Of a stretch of DNA of 64,000 nucleotides, positions 1 to 10,308 are shown piece after piece (the first letter of the stretch is position 1; each line of letters starts with the position of its first letter). Under the pieces are notes generated by a model. The model saw only the letters and a program-made list of their open reading frames with translations. It was not told where the DNA came from and searched no databases. Source of the stretch: Calliopum simillimum. Its lineage: Eukaryota > Arthropoda > Insecta > Diptera > Lauxaniidae. Made by a program: the position numbers and the translations under genes. Location: assembly GCA_951812925.1 (NCBI GenBank), contig OX638371.1, positions 112,243,124 through 112,307,123 on the forward strand, given 5' to 3'.

Positions 1-215
1 ATACCAAATTTTTCAGCGTTTTGCTTACCATTAGTTTTCAAAATGTTGAGGTAACCAAACTTATCCATTTTATTATCGATAAACACTAACATTGCGACAC
101 CTGTAGTGGACATACAGCCCCAAACCATCATAGACTCCCCATGTTTCACTGTAAAACGTGTATTTTTTAATATTAAATTCAATGTTTGGTTTTCGCCATA
201 CATAAGCTTTGCCAT
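1..215 (-). pseudogene. Tc1/mariner-type transposase fragment, truncated by window edge
   Basis: Read on the minus strand, this stretch encodes the middle of a Tc1-like transposase. One frame gives YVWRKPN followed by EFN; a second frame gives NTRFTVKHG, MMVWGCMS, LVFIDNKMDK and GYLNILK, all typical of the region between the second Asp and the final Glu of the DD34E catalytic domain. The two parts lie in different frames, joined at an A-rich run, so a frameshift has broken it. It continues past base 1, so its other end is unseen. It is almost certainly dead. No terminal repeat is visible on the right side. Confidence 0.75.
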
Positions 216-783
216 TTAAAAAAAAAATGGGAATAATTACAAGAATATGTGTTATTTAAGGTCTTATTAACCGACGAAAGTAAATGCAATTTGTTTAGTT
301 CTAATATTTATACATATTAATCACAAAATTTTTAATTAGAATTTAGAGATTTCATCAATTAGGTTTTAATAATCTACAAATCGGCTGTTCAACATTTCAT
401 TGTTATTTGGAGGTTATTTTATGAACGGCGCAAATTCGACAAAGTATTAATAGTAGTCATTTGGTAGTTTTACCTGGAAAGTTTTCCGGGAGTTTTGAAA
501 ATGGGTAATTTTATAGATATCAAGACGTACGTATCTACTTTGTGATTGATATGTATGATAAAAGACTGATTTTATCAATAAATTTCTGTAAAAATTTGTG
601 TCAAAATTTTAATTGTATCAGAACGAACACCGCTAAGCGTAAGTAAAACTCAAACAACGTAAGGTTACGTCAACATTAGCTCAGTTTGACGTATTCTAGG
701 TGGTGATTTTTGTCATATTTTTGCGAAATTAATTATTTTAAAAATATTGCTCATATACTCATCAAACGCAACGAATCCCAAAC
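216..783. other. Intergenic 5' flank of Sbds
   Basis: AT-rich sequence with no credible coding region. It must hold the promoter and 5' UTR of Sbds, but I see no clear TATA box or initiator. A short run of A near 220 marks the border with the transposase remnant. Confidence 0.4.
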
Positions 784-1601
784 ATGGCTAAAATCTTTAC
801 GCCGACAAATCAGATTCGCCTTACAAACGTTGCAATAGTGCGTCTTAAGAAAGCTGGAAAACGTTTCGAAATTGCGTGTTACAAAAACAAAGTACTTTCA
901 TGGCGCAGCAATTCGTAAGCAGCATATTCCAAAAATAGAAATCCATTATTTATTTCTTTCTCCATTGTAGAGAGACGGACATCGATGAGGTGCTACAAAC
1001 TCATACCGTCTTTACCAATGTCTCCAAAGGTCAAGCGGCAAAGAAGGAAGAGCTAATGAAGGCCTTTGGACGTTCTGATGAAACAGAAATTTGCAAAGAA
1101 ATTTTGGCCAAAGGTGAGCTGCAAGTGTCCGAAAAAGAGCGGCATTCTGTGCTGGATACCCAATTGAATAGCATTATTAATGGTGTTGCTGCGCTGTGTG
1201 TAAATCCGGACACACGGCGTCCTTATTCGGCTGCAATGATTGAGAAATCTCTGAAAGATGCACACTTCTCTGTAAAGATGAACAAAAATACAAAGCAACA
1301 GACATTGGAGGCAATTAAGCTACTTAAAGAGTGTATGCCTATTGAACGTTCAAGAATGAAATTACGTGTCTCATTTAATGGCAAAGAAGGTGGTGCGAAG
1401 TTGAAGGAATCAATAAGTAAGCTAGCGACCAGTGTCGAGCACGAAGAATGGGATGCGGCAACATTAAATATGACGCTATTGATAGATCCGGGTAATTATC
1501 GTGTCATTGATGAGCTGGTACGAAATGAGACAAAAGGCAAAGGTCTTGTAGAGCTGCTCGAACTCAAAGAGGTCGTAGAGGAGAGTGAGGAATTGTTCTA
1601 A
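784..1601 (+). CDS. Sbds: SBDS ribosome maturation factor
   Basis: Two exons: 784-914 and 971-1601, joined across a 56-base intron (donor GTAAGC at 915, acceptor CATTGTAG ending 970). The joined frame gives 253 residues, close to the ~250 of animal SBDS. The start [20 protein letters not shown], then [44 protein letters not shown] are family signatures spanning the FYSH N-terminal domain, the central helical domain and the C-terminal ferredoxin-like domain. SBDS works with the GTPase EFL1 to release eIF6 from new 60S ribosomal subunits in the cytoplasm. Reading from 990 alone, which begins with GTG, would miss the first exon; the ATG at 784 restores the conserved N terminus. The gene is tail-to-tail with the IST1 homologue. 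No inactivating change is seen. Confidence 0.95.
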
Positions 1602-1894
1602 AAATTTTAATTGTTTTTTTTTTTATTGAAATATATATTTTTTTTACCAATTTATAAATGCAGATACTTTTATTCTGTAAGGAAATAATTTTCCTGAAAG
1701 GTCCCTTTTACTTCTCATGTGTTTCGTCTCGATTATCACCGTGTTCATTTGGCCGAGAAGATGAGATCCTCTGTTCCCCTCAGTCAAGATCTAGATCTGA
1801 AGATTGCATAGGTTTTTTGTTCAAAAACTCAAACCTAGTGAAGCCCACTTAAATGATTTAATGGAATTTTATTCTTTCCAATTAATGCATATTT

Positions 1895-2070
1895 GAGATT
1901 GAAGTATTTTTCAAAAGGACTTATTTCCACTTACAACTTTGAACAAACCTAATAAATTTCCGGTGGAAAGACGCTATTAGAATTCCCTTGCCATTATCAT
2001 GCTCAAATGTATCCTCTAATTCAAAATCCAGTGCAATGAACACATATTTTCAAGGGAAACTCGTGATCAA
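1895..2070. repeat. Dispersed repeat, diverged copy of 45340-45470
   Basis: The order of short blocks (ACTTATTTCCA, GAACAAACCTAA, ATTCAAAATCC, TTTTCAAGG, TCGTGATCAAA, GTCGCA-like) is shared with the segment at about 45330-45475 in a velo intron, in the same orientation. The copies are old and diverged. Confidence 0.5.
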
Positions 2071-2514
2071 AGATCGCAAAATAAAAGTAATAAAGCGATC
2101 TTTCAGATATTTTGATGAAATTTCGTATTACAATTGATGTGAAGGTGGGTTTTTATTGCCAATTCATGCTTTTGAATAGTAATTAATACTTCCATACAGG
2201 CTTTTTTCAATACTTTTCGATTTTATTTACCTTTTGGAGATCGAAATATTTTTATATTTTGTAGCGTATTTATATATTTTAGGCGAAGATACGAATTGCA
2301 CCACATAAAAAAGGTGCAAGCAAAAAATATCGTTGCGAAATGATCGGATCACGTTATATACCGAGAAGTAATCGGTCTCTAGGTACTATCTATTTATATC
2401 TATATATAAATAGGCAAACGAAATTGGTCCTTGTTTCGATGCCTAAATCTCATTATATTCGTTTGATTTTTTTTTTTTTTTGTTCCAAAGGCTGTAAGGA
2501 TCAATGCATAGGAT

Positions 2515-2665
2515 TTTTTTTTTTTAATTGGGCGGTGCCACGCTCCTAAATGGATAAAACGCTCTCACGGAATTTGGTACGGAGATAGGGTTAGCACTAA
2601 GGAACGATAATACGATCTTTATGTTTTTAACTCGGCTTTGCCAAGCCCCTAAAGAAACACAGAGG
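2515..2665 (-). repeat. Single unit of the GGGGCGTGGCACCGCC repeat family
   Basis: On the minus strand this carries the same ordered blocks (GTGGCACCGCCC, GAGAGCGTTTT, CGTTCCTTAG) as the three tandem ~130-base units at about 38810-39220. Here only one diverged unit is present. Confidence 0.55.
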
Positions 2666-3047
2666 CTACACAGACATGTTCAATGATGAGAATTTGTTTA
2701 CTTAAGTTAGCAGTTGGGTGGTCTTTTTACAATCAAATCGAAATGTACGAATTTCGGGCACAAGGTAAGCTCTAGTTTTCAGTGATTGCTCAACTTTTCT
2801 TCATGAATGGCATTTTTATTTTAAATAAAAAGTTAAAGCAAAATAAAGATGATTGAATTTATACAATAGCTGTTTCATATGTAGCTTAGTTTTCGAGGTA
2901 TAATTATTTCTTCATTTTTGCAAAGTATTTCGTTCCAACTACTTAATAGAAGGAAAAAACTTTTTTGCTAACAATAATATAATAACGCAATAGAACAATA
3001 TTTCTACTAAGAGTATAAAAATAAATGTGATGCTTAAGGACGCTCTT

Positions 3048-6000
3048 CTATTTGCGCTTCTTCAAATTTTCAAAACGACGCGATAAATCATCAAAGTCGA
3101 TATCATCATCGTTTCCTGGCTTGGTGTCATCATCTTGTGGAATGTCTGGCAAGTCAGCTGGAACATTGGGAAGATTCGGTATACCTGTATAAGCTGGTGG
3201 TGCACTTGCACTGCCTGCAGCTGGTGGTGGAAATTTTGACCGTGGCTGTGGTTTCGGTTTATTTGTATTCTGCAATATCAAGATAAGACACTTAATAATC
3301 GTATGTAGTTTCTTAAAGCAAAAACAAATTCCATGCGTTGTTTTTTTTTAATGTAAGAATTTTTGTTAAAATAAGGAAAACCAAACTACCTGTAAATTAT
3401 AAGGATTAATCGATGAATAGCGCGGCGGTGGATCGTGCATTTGTGCATTCTGTATTTAACGAACAAGCAAAAATTAAATTAAAATGAAAATTAAAATTTA
3501 AAGGTTTAAATATTAATAACAGCAAAAAAAATTAACAGTTACAAACGCAAAGCAAAAATGAACATATAACAAATGAAACAAATAAAATTCAGATGATATT
3601 ACATCAACAAACGTTTTTATATTGATTATTTTGAGAGAATATATGGGAATCTATCATTAAAATAGTTATTTGTCCCCTGAAAAAGCTTTGTAAAGAATTA
3701 TTCTAAAGTGTCAGCTGCAGGCAGTAAGCAAAATCCGACTAAAATGGACCACGTTGAAATTCTAGCAGATCCCTTTAACGAGATATTCAAAGTAAAAGGT
3801 CGAAATAATCAGTTTTTTATAAATATCACATTAACGGTTACTTTTACAGAAAAGTAGTTCTAAACAATTTTGTAGCCCTAGTAATTTCCTACAAACATAT
3901 AGTTTTGTTTTTTTTCTGTGACTCATCGTTCATGAGTTATGGCGATAAAAATCAACATTTTACACTTAAATGCCGTATGTATGCATTACCAAGCATTGCC
4001 ACTTTTTTAATTTTGATATCTTTACCTATAAGTCGTACGAAAACAGCGCTGGGGTTTTTTTTTATATGAAATTACCAGGACTACACAATTGTCTAGAACT
4101 ACTTTTCTGAAAAAGTAGTGTGATATTTGCAAAAAACTGATTTTTTCGACCTTTGACCCCAAATGTATCCCTAAAAGGGATCTGATAGGTGCATGCATTG
4201 ATAGACTTCCGATTCACTTTAGTCGGATTAGATTTTGCATCCGTCCTGCCGTGCATTTCCGCAGTGTCCTAAATTTCACAACGAAACGGAACGAGTTGCA
4301 ATACATAAAGCGATTATGAAACTCAGACTTTAAAACATATTGACATGTAATTAATTTATGTATTGTGCCTCTTATTTCACATAATGTGCTAAGTGCATTT
4401 TAGAAAACATATCGTTATGCCAATTGTAAGCCATCTAATTTGCTTTTCTACAATAATATATTTATGAGAGCTAAAATAAACATAATTGGGGTATTCCTTA
4501 AAACGTGTAAGTGCATCGAAAACCTCGTAAACTCGTAAAACAAGTATTACGAGGTTTTCAAGGCATTTCTACGTTTTAAGGAATGCTCTCAATGATAATT
4601 TATAAAATCAAATAAAATATTTAATAAACCTTCAACAGTAATTGAGTTCTAAGCTGTTTTTAAGCTCTCCAAAAAATTGTAAAAAAAGTTTGAATAGTTT
4701 ACAATTGACTCTTCGATAAGTATGAATAATTGAACAAACAACAAAACCCATAGGAAATTTGTGTGAAAATTTGCATGTATGTATATTAAAAGAAGCTATG
4801 TTTTTAAATTATCAAATCAAGTAGATAAAAAAAAGCATAGAATAATGATAACGACATCATAAACTCTTGTGATGAATCACATGCAAATAAATCAACTTTA
4901 TACACTCGAGCAACTTACACGTATTTGTTGCAGCAAATACAAATTTGTTAGCAATAAGACAAAATAGACAATTTTCTTTATTAATTATATACAAAAGTTT
5001 AAGGAGTGCTTCTAGAACATACCAGAAGATTTTCATCAGGGCTTCCATCGCCTGCGGAAGCTGATGCAGAAAAATTATTTGTTTCTTCCTGTATTAATAA
5101 AGGCATAGCATGTTACAAAAGAACATTTTGAATAATTAAAAAGATTTCAATAGTTAAAACAAATAACATTCAAACAGGACGATACACAAAAACAAATTTC
5201 AAAAAAAAAAAAGATTAACTTTTAAATTGTTAACTTACATTCAAAAAATTCGTATTTAAATCCTTCTTTTCATTATTGCCATGCATTGGTGATGTCGTTG
5301 GTTGAGCGTTTGGTGGTATGTTATATGCAAAAGGTGGTGATGTTGAACCACCACCCGCAGCTCCACCTCCAGCATTGCCACCAAATGGTTGCGGATAGTT
5401 GAATGGCTGCTTTCCACCAGATGGTTGCGGATAGTTGAATGGCTGCTGCTTTCCACCAGCTGCACCTCCGCCGCCTCCATAAAACCCACCAGCACCCCCA
5501 CCGCTGGGATTTCCACCAAATGGTTGTGGATAATTAAATGGTTTATTTGTGGGTGGCTCTGGCATTGTTGGTAATGGTGGCACCGATGGATAACCAATAA
5601 AGCCCATTTGTGGTGGAGCTCCTCCAGGTCCACCGCCGCCGAGATTGTTCTTATCCGATAAATCAATCAGAAAATGATCTTGATCTGTCAAATAGTTGAT
5701 CATTTTTAAAATAATTTAACGTATTATGATTAGATTTTTTACCTTTGCTATCATCTTTCATAACTTGAGGGTCAGGTTCATATTCAACGTTGTAGTTTTT
5801 AGCGATTTCAATAAGATACTTTTCAACTAGTAGTTTAGGTGGAGCTTGCAACTGCAATTTATGCATTAGTTTCTCAGAGACCTGATGCTCTCCTGTTGCC
5901 GTGTGAGCATGTTCTGCAAACTGTGGTCCATACTTGTGTATGAAAATATCACTTATCACCTTCAACTCTGGCACATCGCTTTGGAGACGTGGACAAACCC

Positions 6001-6365
6001 AAACAACACTGGAAACAGCCTCAGCTATACCAACATCAAGCTCTTTCATCTGTGTGACAAGACCGAAACGAGCAAGCAATAGATCACAATACATTTCCAC
6101 GATTTCCATTGCTTCCACCAGATAATCCTCTCTAAATTTCATGTTTTTAATACAATTTTACTAGTAGAAAATCGATCTCTCACCTTATGATGTGTTCCAC
6201 ACGAATGCGTGCTCTTTCAATTTTACCCGTAGCCAAATAATCAGCAATTTCTTTCCTTGCCTTTTGTGCCAATTCGGCCTTTTTCTTCTCTAAGAGCTTG
6301 AGCCTGTTTAAGCCAAGGCGCAGATTTGTTTTTAATTTTGTATAATTTGGCCCGCTTGAAAACAT
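3048..6365 (-). CDS. IST1: IST1 homologue, ESCRT-III-associated protein
   Basis: Six coding exons read on the minus strand: 6184-6365, 5743-6131, 5239-5684, 5023-5088, 3390-3449, 3048-3269. All junctions are GT-AG and phases join (total 1365 bases, 454 residues). The N-terminal ~190 residues are the IST1 domain: NYTKLKTNLRL, RIRVEHIIREDYLVEAMEI, YCDLLLARFGL, PPKLLVEKYLIEIAKNYN are hallmark strings. A Gly/Pro/Asn-rich linker follows (exon 3), then two small exons (22 and 20 codons, the second giving MHDPPPRYSSINPYN) and a C-terminal MIT-interacting motif (DDLSRRFENLKK). IST1 binds CHMP1 and the AAA ATPase VPS4 and regulates ESCRT-III in endosomal sorting and cytokinetic abscission. The two small exons keep frame if skipped, so alternative isoforms are possible. 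The long intron between exons 4 and 5 holds foldback elements. Confidence 0.9.
3700..4272. repeat. Foldback (inverted-repeat) element in IST1 intron
   Basis: Sequence at about 3715-3895 recurs inverted at about 4070-4265. Shared blocks include AATCCGACTAAA, CAGATCCCTTT, AAAGGTCGAAA, AATCAGTTTTTT, AAATATCACA and GAAAAGTAGTTCTA. The loop is about 170 bases. No coding capacity. Arms have diverged, so insertion is old; no clear target duplication. Confidence 0.75.
4490..4586. repeat. Small hairpin MITE in IST1 intron
   Basis: About 97 bases that fold on themselves: GGTATTCCTTAAAACGT near 4489 pairs with ACGTTTTAAGGAATGC ending 4586, and GAAAACCTCGTAA pairs with TTACGAGGTTTTC. Only a few bases are left unpaired in the centre. 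Confidence 0.7.
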
Positions 6366-7018
6366 TTTTACTTTTTCTCCACTTTTTGCTTTCTTGCTTG
6401 AATGAATTCGATGTTATTCAAAAATAAACTTTTGTTTTACCACTTTTTTAGGAGTTCAAATAAAATAACTTTTAACTAAACGAAAAGTTATTTTTACAGT
6501 GACTCATTCGAAGATTTGACAGCAGATCTTATGAAAACAATTGACGTCATTAGGCTTTTTATATGATCACTTTTTTTTTCATCAATCTGAGAATGTATGC
6601 AGATTGATGAGAAACTGATAATGTCATCAATCTGTATTGACAATCTGTTTGCCGAAAAACAAAATATTTTGACTTTCTGCTGTATTGATAACTTTGTTGA
6701 TGAGTAGGTTGACTGTGTTAATGCAATGAAAATTTTTCAGTACACTTTCAGTCAGTTAAGAAAAGATTTTAACGGGTGAAAATGGCTTTCAAATGTGATT
6801 TGTTTTCACTCAAAAACGGATAGTTTAATGATTTTGGTTTTCGCTGAAACTTAATGGGAGTTTGAAGAGAACTCTTTTATTTTATAAATGGGACAGAATA
6901 AATTTACTGAAAACTGATTGTTATTACTTTTATCAAGACTCTTATTTTTAATTTAAAAAAAAAAAAAAATTTCAAGAAAAAAATTTTAATAAATGGCCAA
7001 AACCCATTTTTTTTTGGG
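6366..7018. other. 5' flank of IST1
   Basis: AT-rich promoter-side sequence of IST1. Around 6583-6613 a short hairpin (CATCAATCTG ... CAGATTGATG) is visible. No coding signal. It ends in a T/A-rich tract at the target duplication of the large inverted-repeat element. Confidence 0.35.
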
Positions 7019-7025
7019 GATAAAG
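7019..7025. repeat. Left target-site duplication GATAAAG
   Basis: GATAAAG at 7019-7025 abuts the first base of the large element; the same heptamer at 15761-15767 abuts its last base. Because the next element base on the right is G, an 8-base GGATAAAG reading is also possible. Confidence 0.8.
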
Positions 7026-7544
7026 CAAAGAAGTATATTATAAAGAACACTCATCAGCGGAATTCATGGGATTGCTCAAATGAATATTTTGATGGCTGTT
7101 AAGAAACCAGCTCAAAAGAGATCGCTCTCTCTCTCATATTTTGAATTTTATTTGGCGGTAAGTTTTTCAGCTCTCCCTCTCTCTCTCTCTTTGTGGTATG
7201 TTTGCAGAATTTGTTTTTGATTTGAAATTTGTCGAATTTTAGGTTTTTTGCTGTTTTGATGCAGCATACAATTTAAGATATTTTTTAATAACTAAATTGA
7301 ACATATTTATTTGTGGTTTTGCATAAATAATTTATGTTCAAGTTATTTATGCAAAAATATCAAAAAAAAAAAAATAAAATAAAAAATCTTTCGCCAGCGG
7401 CGAACCTATGACCTCACGGACATAAGAAATTCGCTGTACCACTAGGCTACAGACTTACTCGAAAGATCCTTGTAAAATCGGTATTATTAGTCTTTTTATA
7501 AAAAAATTATGCTTTCTGCAAATGACATTGTTTTTGTGATTGGA
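7026..7544 (+). repeat. Left terminal arm, outer part
   Basis: Matches the reverse complement of about 15242-15760 almost base for base, including the (CT)n-rich stretch near 7128-7190 and the tRNA-like segment near 7385-7450. The break at 7544 falls inside TGATTGGA, which is continuous as TGATTGGAGTAG in the other arm. Confidence 0.9.
7380..7452 (-). promoter_or_regulatory. tRNA-like Pol III type-2 module in left arm
   Basis: On the minus strand: A box TAGCCTAGTGG (7449 to 7439), an exact match to TRGCNNAGTGG; B-box-like GGTTCGCCGCT (7406 to 7396), 8 of 11 against GGTTCGANTCC; then a T6 run at 7386-7381, about ten bases after the B box. This layout is that of a tRNA gene or tRNA-derived SINE head. 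I cannot draw a full cloverleaf, so it is not called a tRNA. It points outward, toward the element end. Confidence 0.6.
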
Positions 7545-7820
7545 CCCAGTAGCAATGGGTAATAGCTAGCATAAGAGTTCCCACTAGCAATTGAATTCAA
7601 TACTGAAAATGGCAATTGAGTTGGTAATAACTTGCGGGGCAAGAGACGAGGATGATTGTTTAAGTTCTGAATATTTCAGCGAGTTGGTAATAAGACAATT
7701 ATTGCTGCGATTTTTTTTTGTTTACTTTTGCTCAAGTTATGAAAAACGTAAGCGAGTTGGTATTAGCCCACTAGCAAAAACAAAATAAGTCAATAAGTCA
7801 GCTTCGCAAGAGCGCGAGGA

Positions 7821-7917
7821 TGGAGCAGTGGTCTAGCGACTGGCACTGCGATTGAAAGTTGTAGCAACCGTGAGGTCCTCGGTTCAACTCCGGCCCAGAC
7901 CAAACATAAAAGTTTTT
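7821..7917 (+). promoter_or_regulatory. tRNA-like Pol III type-2 module, left arm of nested palindrome
   Basis: A-box-like TGGAGCAGTGG at 7821-7831 (one mismatch to TRGCNNAGTGG), B-box-like GGTTCAACTCC at 7881-7891 (one mismatch to GGTTCGANTCC), and T5 at 7913-7917. The 60-base A-to-B distance resembles a tRNA with a long variable arm. The string CCGTGAGGTC just before the B box is also present in the module of the host element, so the two modules may share ancestry. It points toward the palindrome centre. Confidence 0.6.
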
Positions 7918-8084
7918 CAACTTGCAATTTTTCAATTATAATTAATTTAGTAAAATAAAAATAATTATAGTTACATCAATATGATGAATCTTTGTGGCGA
8001 AAGACGTAAAATTGCAATCAAAAATAATTTTTTAAAAATATTCAATTAGTTATGTAATTTTTGTTCTTCAAAGTAATATGAATA

Positions 8085-8170
8085 GGTAAGAGGTGAATAG
8101 GTCATAGGAGTTGGCATATGAATAGGTAAGAGGTGAATAGGTCATAGGAGTTGGCATATGAATAGGTAAG
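8085..8170. repeat. Tandem ~40-base repeat inside palindrome arm
   Basis: The unit containing GAATAGGTAAGAGGTGAATA and GGTCATAGGAGTTGGCATAT occurs twice in a row, with a partial third. The mirror copy lies at about 8445-8540 and differs by at least one base. Confidence 0.8.
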
Positions 8171-8696
8171 AGCTGATACACTCCTACACCCTTGTATGCG
8201 AGTTGTTCACATCTGAGTTTTCAATGACATCGCTGTGTTAAAATTCAGCGATGCGGTAATAGGTTAGACCCTCACTTTTGCTATTACCAACCCTTATGCT
8301 AGCTATTACCCATTGCTACTGGGTTGGTAATAGCAAAAGTGAGGGTCTAACCTATTACCGCATCGCTGAATTTTAACACAGCGATGTCATTGAAAACTCA
8401 GATGTGAACAACTCGCATACAAGGGTGTAGGAGTGTATCAGCTCTTACCTATTCATATGCCAACTCCTATGACCTATTCACCTCTTACCTATTCATATGC
8501 CAACTCCTATGACGTATTCACCTCTTACCTATTCATATTACTTTGAAGAACAAAAATTACATAACTAATTGAATATTTTCAAAAATTTATTTTTGATTGC
8601 AATTTTACGTCTTTCGCCACAAAGATTCATCATATTGATGTAACTATAATTATTTTTATTTTACTAAATTAATTATAATTGAAAAATTGCAAGTTG

Positions 8697-8793
8697 AAAA
8701 ACTTTTGTGTTTGGTCTGGGCCGGAGTTGAACCGAGGACCTCACGGTTGCTACAACTTTCAATCGCAGTGCCAGTCGCTAGACCACTGCTCCA
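8697..8793 (-). promoter_or_regulatory. tRNA-like Pol III type-2 module, right arm of nested palindrome
   Basis: Mirror copy of the 7821-7917 module: A box on the minus strand at 8793-8783, B box at 8733-8723, T-run at about 8701-8697. One substitution relative to the left copy lies between B box and T-run. It also points to the palindrome centre, so the two units converge. Confidence 0.6.
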
Positions 8794-9036
8794 TCCTCGC
8801 GCTCTTGCGAAGCTGACTTATTGACTTATTTTGTTTTTGCTAGTGGGCTATTACCAACTCGCTTACGTTTTTCATAACTAGACCAAAAGTAAACAAAAAA
8901 AAATCGCAGCAATAATTGTCTTATTACCAACTCGCTGAAATATTCAGAACTTAAACAATCATCCTCGTCTCTTGCCCCGCAAGTTATTACCAACTCAATT
9001 GCCATTTTCAGTATTGAATTCAATTGCTAGTGGGGA

Positions 9037-9202
9037 GTAGTATTTGAGAGTGTATTGAGGATTATGTGTAAAAATAGCAAAATTCTTATGCATGTATTTG
9101 TTAAATTCTATTTTTCATGTTTTTCTTGTACAACAAATCCAAAAAGTGTACTTAGTAGTAGAAAGTACTTTTTATTCATAGATTTTGATAAAAGGACTAT
9201 TT
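9037..9202 (+). repeat. Left terminal arm, inner part
   Basis: Continuation of the left arm after the nested palindrome; matches the reverse complement of about 15076-15241. The lengths (519 + 166) add up to the 685 bases of the right arm. Confidence 0.85.
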
Positions 9203-9989
9203 TTCCAACAACTTACTTTTTTGTTTTCCTTTAAAAAAATACGTAATGCAAGAAACATCGGAAGCGTTTACAGGAATCGGAATTAATCGAAAACTATCTA
9301 AAAACATCGTTATTGTTGTTTTTATTGCTGTTATTGTTATTTTTGTAGTTGGTATTATTGTTGTTCTTGTAATGTATTCCTAAATTTCATGAAAATTTCT
9401 TTGGTTCACTTTTTTGTTTTCCTTTAAAAAAATATGATATTGCAGGAAATCAGGTACAAATTATATGTCAAATGAAAGGTATTAAATTGGGCTTTTATAA
9501 AATGTTACTAAAACTATGCATTAATGATACAGTTTTTGGAAAAATAGTGGTTTAAAACAAAAAAAAATGGTCAAAATTTCTGAAAATCTCCAATATCTAT
9601 AAAACCACGACTCGGATTAAAATTTTTTGTAGGTTGATTTTGTAGCAAGTTAACATATCTTTTCTATGACACTAATATTATTAAAATCCTTTCAGGGGTT
9701 CCCAACTTATAATAATTTTTATAAAAGATATATCTCAATCTTCCGATGGCTATATCTCCGAAAGTAGGTCCGACAAGAACTTTTTGTTTTTGTTGTTGTT
9801 GTAATTTATTTTCAGAGCCCTACTTGAGCAAAAAGAAAAGAAAAGAAACAACAACAGTTTTTACAGTAAAATTTTTCTAAGTTTTAATTTTCCTTTATAG
9901 CCAAATCGGGTGCCATCAAAAAAATCTTGATCGTTTTGAAATGGTTTACATCACGTATAAAATTTTTTTATGATTTTAAAAATACATAT
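9203..9989. other. Interior of large element, with dispersed repeat copy
   Basis: Non-coding. From about 9440 to 9900 it contains, on the minus strand, a diverged member of the repeat family seen at 21660-22110, 22521-22846, 30051-30490 and 63480-63660 (shared ATCTTCCGATGGCTATATC, CCACGACTCGGATT-like blocks). A short TTG/TTA-rich low-complexity tract lies at 9305-9375. Confidence 0.5.
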
Positions 9990-10158
9990 TGTAATAAATT
10001 AAGCTGGAAATTAAACAAACACGTCCGTTTGATATTGTGGTTATAAGTCAAGAGAATCACATATTTATTGACAGCTTATAATTGTACATTACATTAGTGT
10101 TGCCATATAATATATAGTACATCAGTGAGGGCAATATTTAGATATTAAATTTATAACA
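9990..10158 (-). repeat. Copia 3' LTR
   Basis: 169 bases, beginning TGTTATAAAT and ending TTTATTACA on the minus strand (TG...CA), identical to 14620-14788 by eye. Very short for an LTR but within the range of copia-group elements. Confidence 0.92.
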
Positions 10159-10168
10159 CCCCCACTCA
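10159..10168 (-). promoter_or_regulatory. Copia polypurine tract
   Basis: GAGTGGGGG on the minus strand directly abuts the 3' LTR; this is where plus-strand DNA synthesis would be primed. Confidence 0.7.
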
Positions 10169-10308
10169 ATAAAATATTCAATTCAATTTAAATTTTTAAT
10201 TAATGGAATTCAAAATTTTAGCATTAAATTAATTTAATTCAATTTCAAAAAATTAATTTTCATTTTATTGTATAAAAGTAAACTAAATTTAATTTAATTT
10301 TTATTGCT

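Larger units (their letters stand above)
1602..3047. other. Intergenic region between convergent Sbds and IST1
   Basis: Holds the 3' UTRs of both genes and dispersed repeats. A TTTATT at 2815-2820 (AATAAA on the minus strand) could be the IST1 polyadenylation signal. Two repeat fragments are listed separately. The rest is AT-rich with no coding signal that I recognise. Confidence 0.4.
7545..9034. mobile_element. 1.5-kb palindromic (foldback) element nested in the left arm
   Basis: Arms 7580-8290 and 8324-9034 are each 711 bases and almost identical in inverted orientation. A 31-base segment at 7545-7575 (CCCAGTAGCAATGGGTAATA...) precedes the left arm, and its reverse complement forms the centre, 8293-8323, giving the order A-B-A'-B'. 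Flanks read TTGGA on the left and GAGTAG on the right, while the uninterrupted copy in the right arm of the host element reads TTGGAGTAG; a 2-3 base target duplication (GA or GGA) fits. The arms contain repeated GAGTTGGTAATA motifs (near 7618, 7681, 7753 and 8324), which look like subterminal binding sites, and a tandem pair of ~40-base units near 8085-8165. Short identical reading frames in both arms have no recognisable product. No transposase. Confidence 0.85.

Noticed and set aside
990..1601. GTG at 990 as the Sbds start
   Set aside because: The upstream exon at 784-914 supplies a proper ATG and the conserved N terminus through a GT-AG intron.
7591..7788. Paired 65-codon frames at 7591-7788 and 8826-9023 as a real gene
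   Set aside because: They are the same frame copied by the palindrome arms and have no family resemblance; the repeated motif GAGTTGGTAATA dominates the sequence.
8085..8170. CRISPR-like array
   Set aside because: Only two to three direct units without unique spacers, in an animal genome; a plain tandem repeat.
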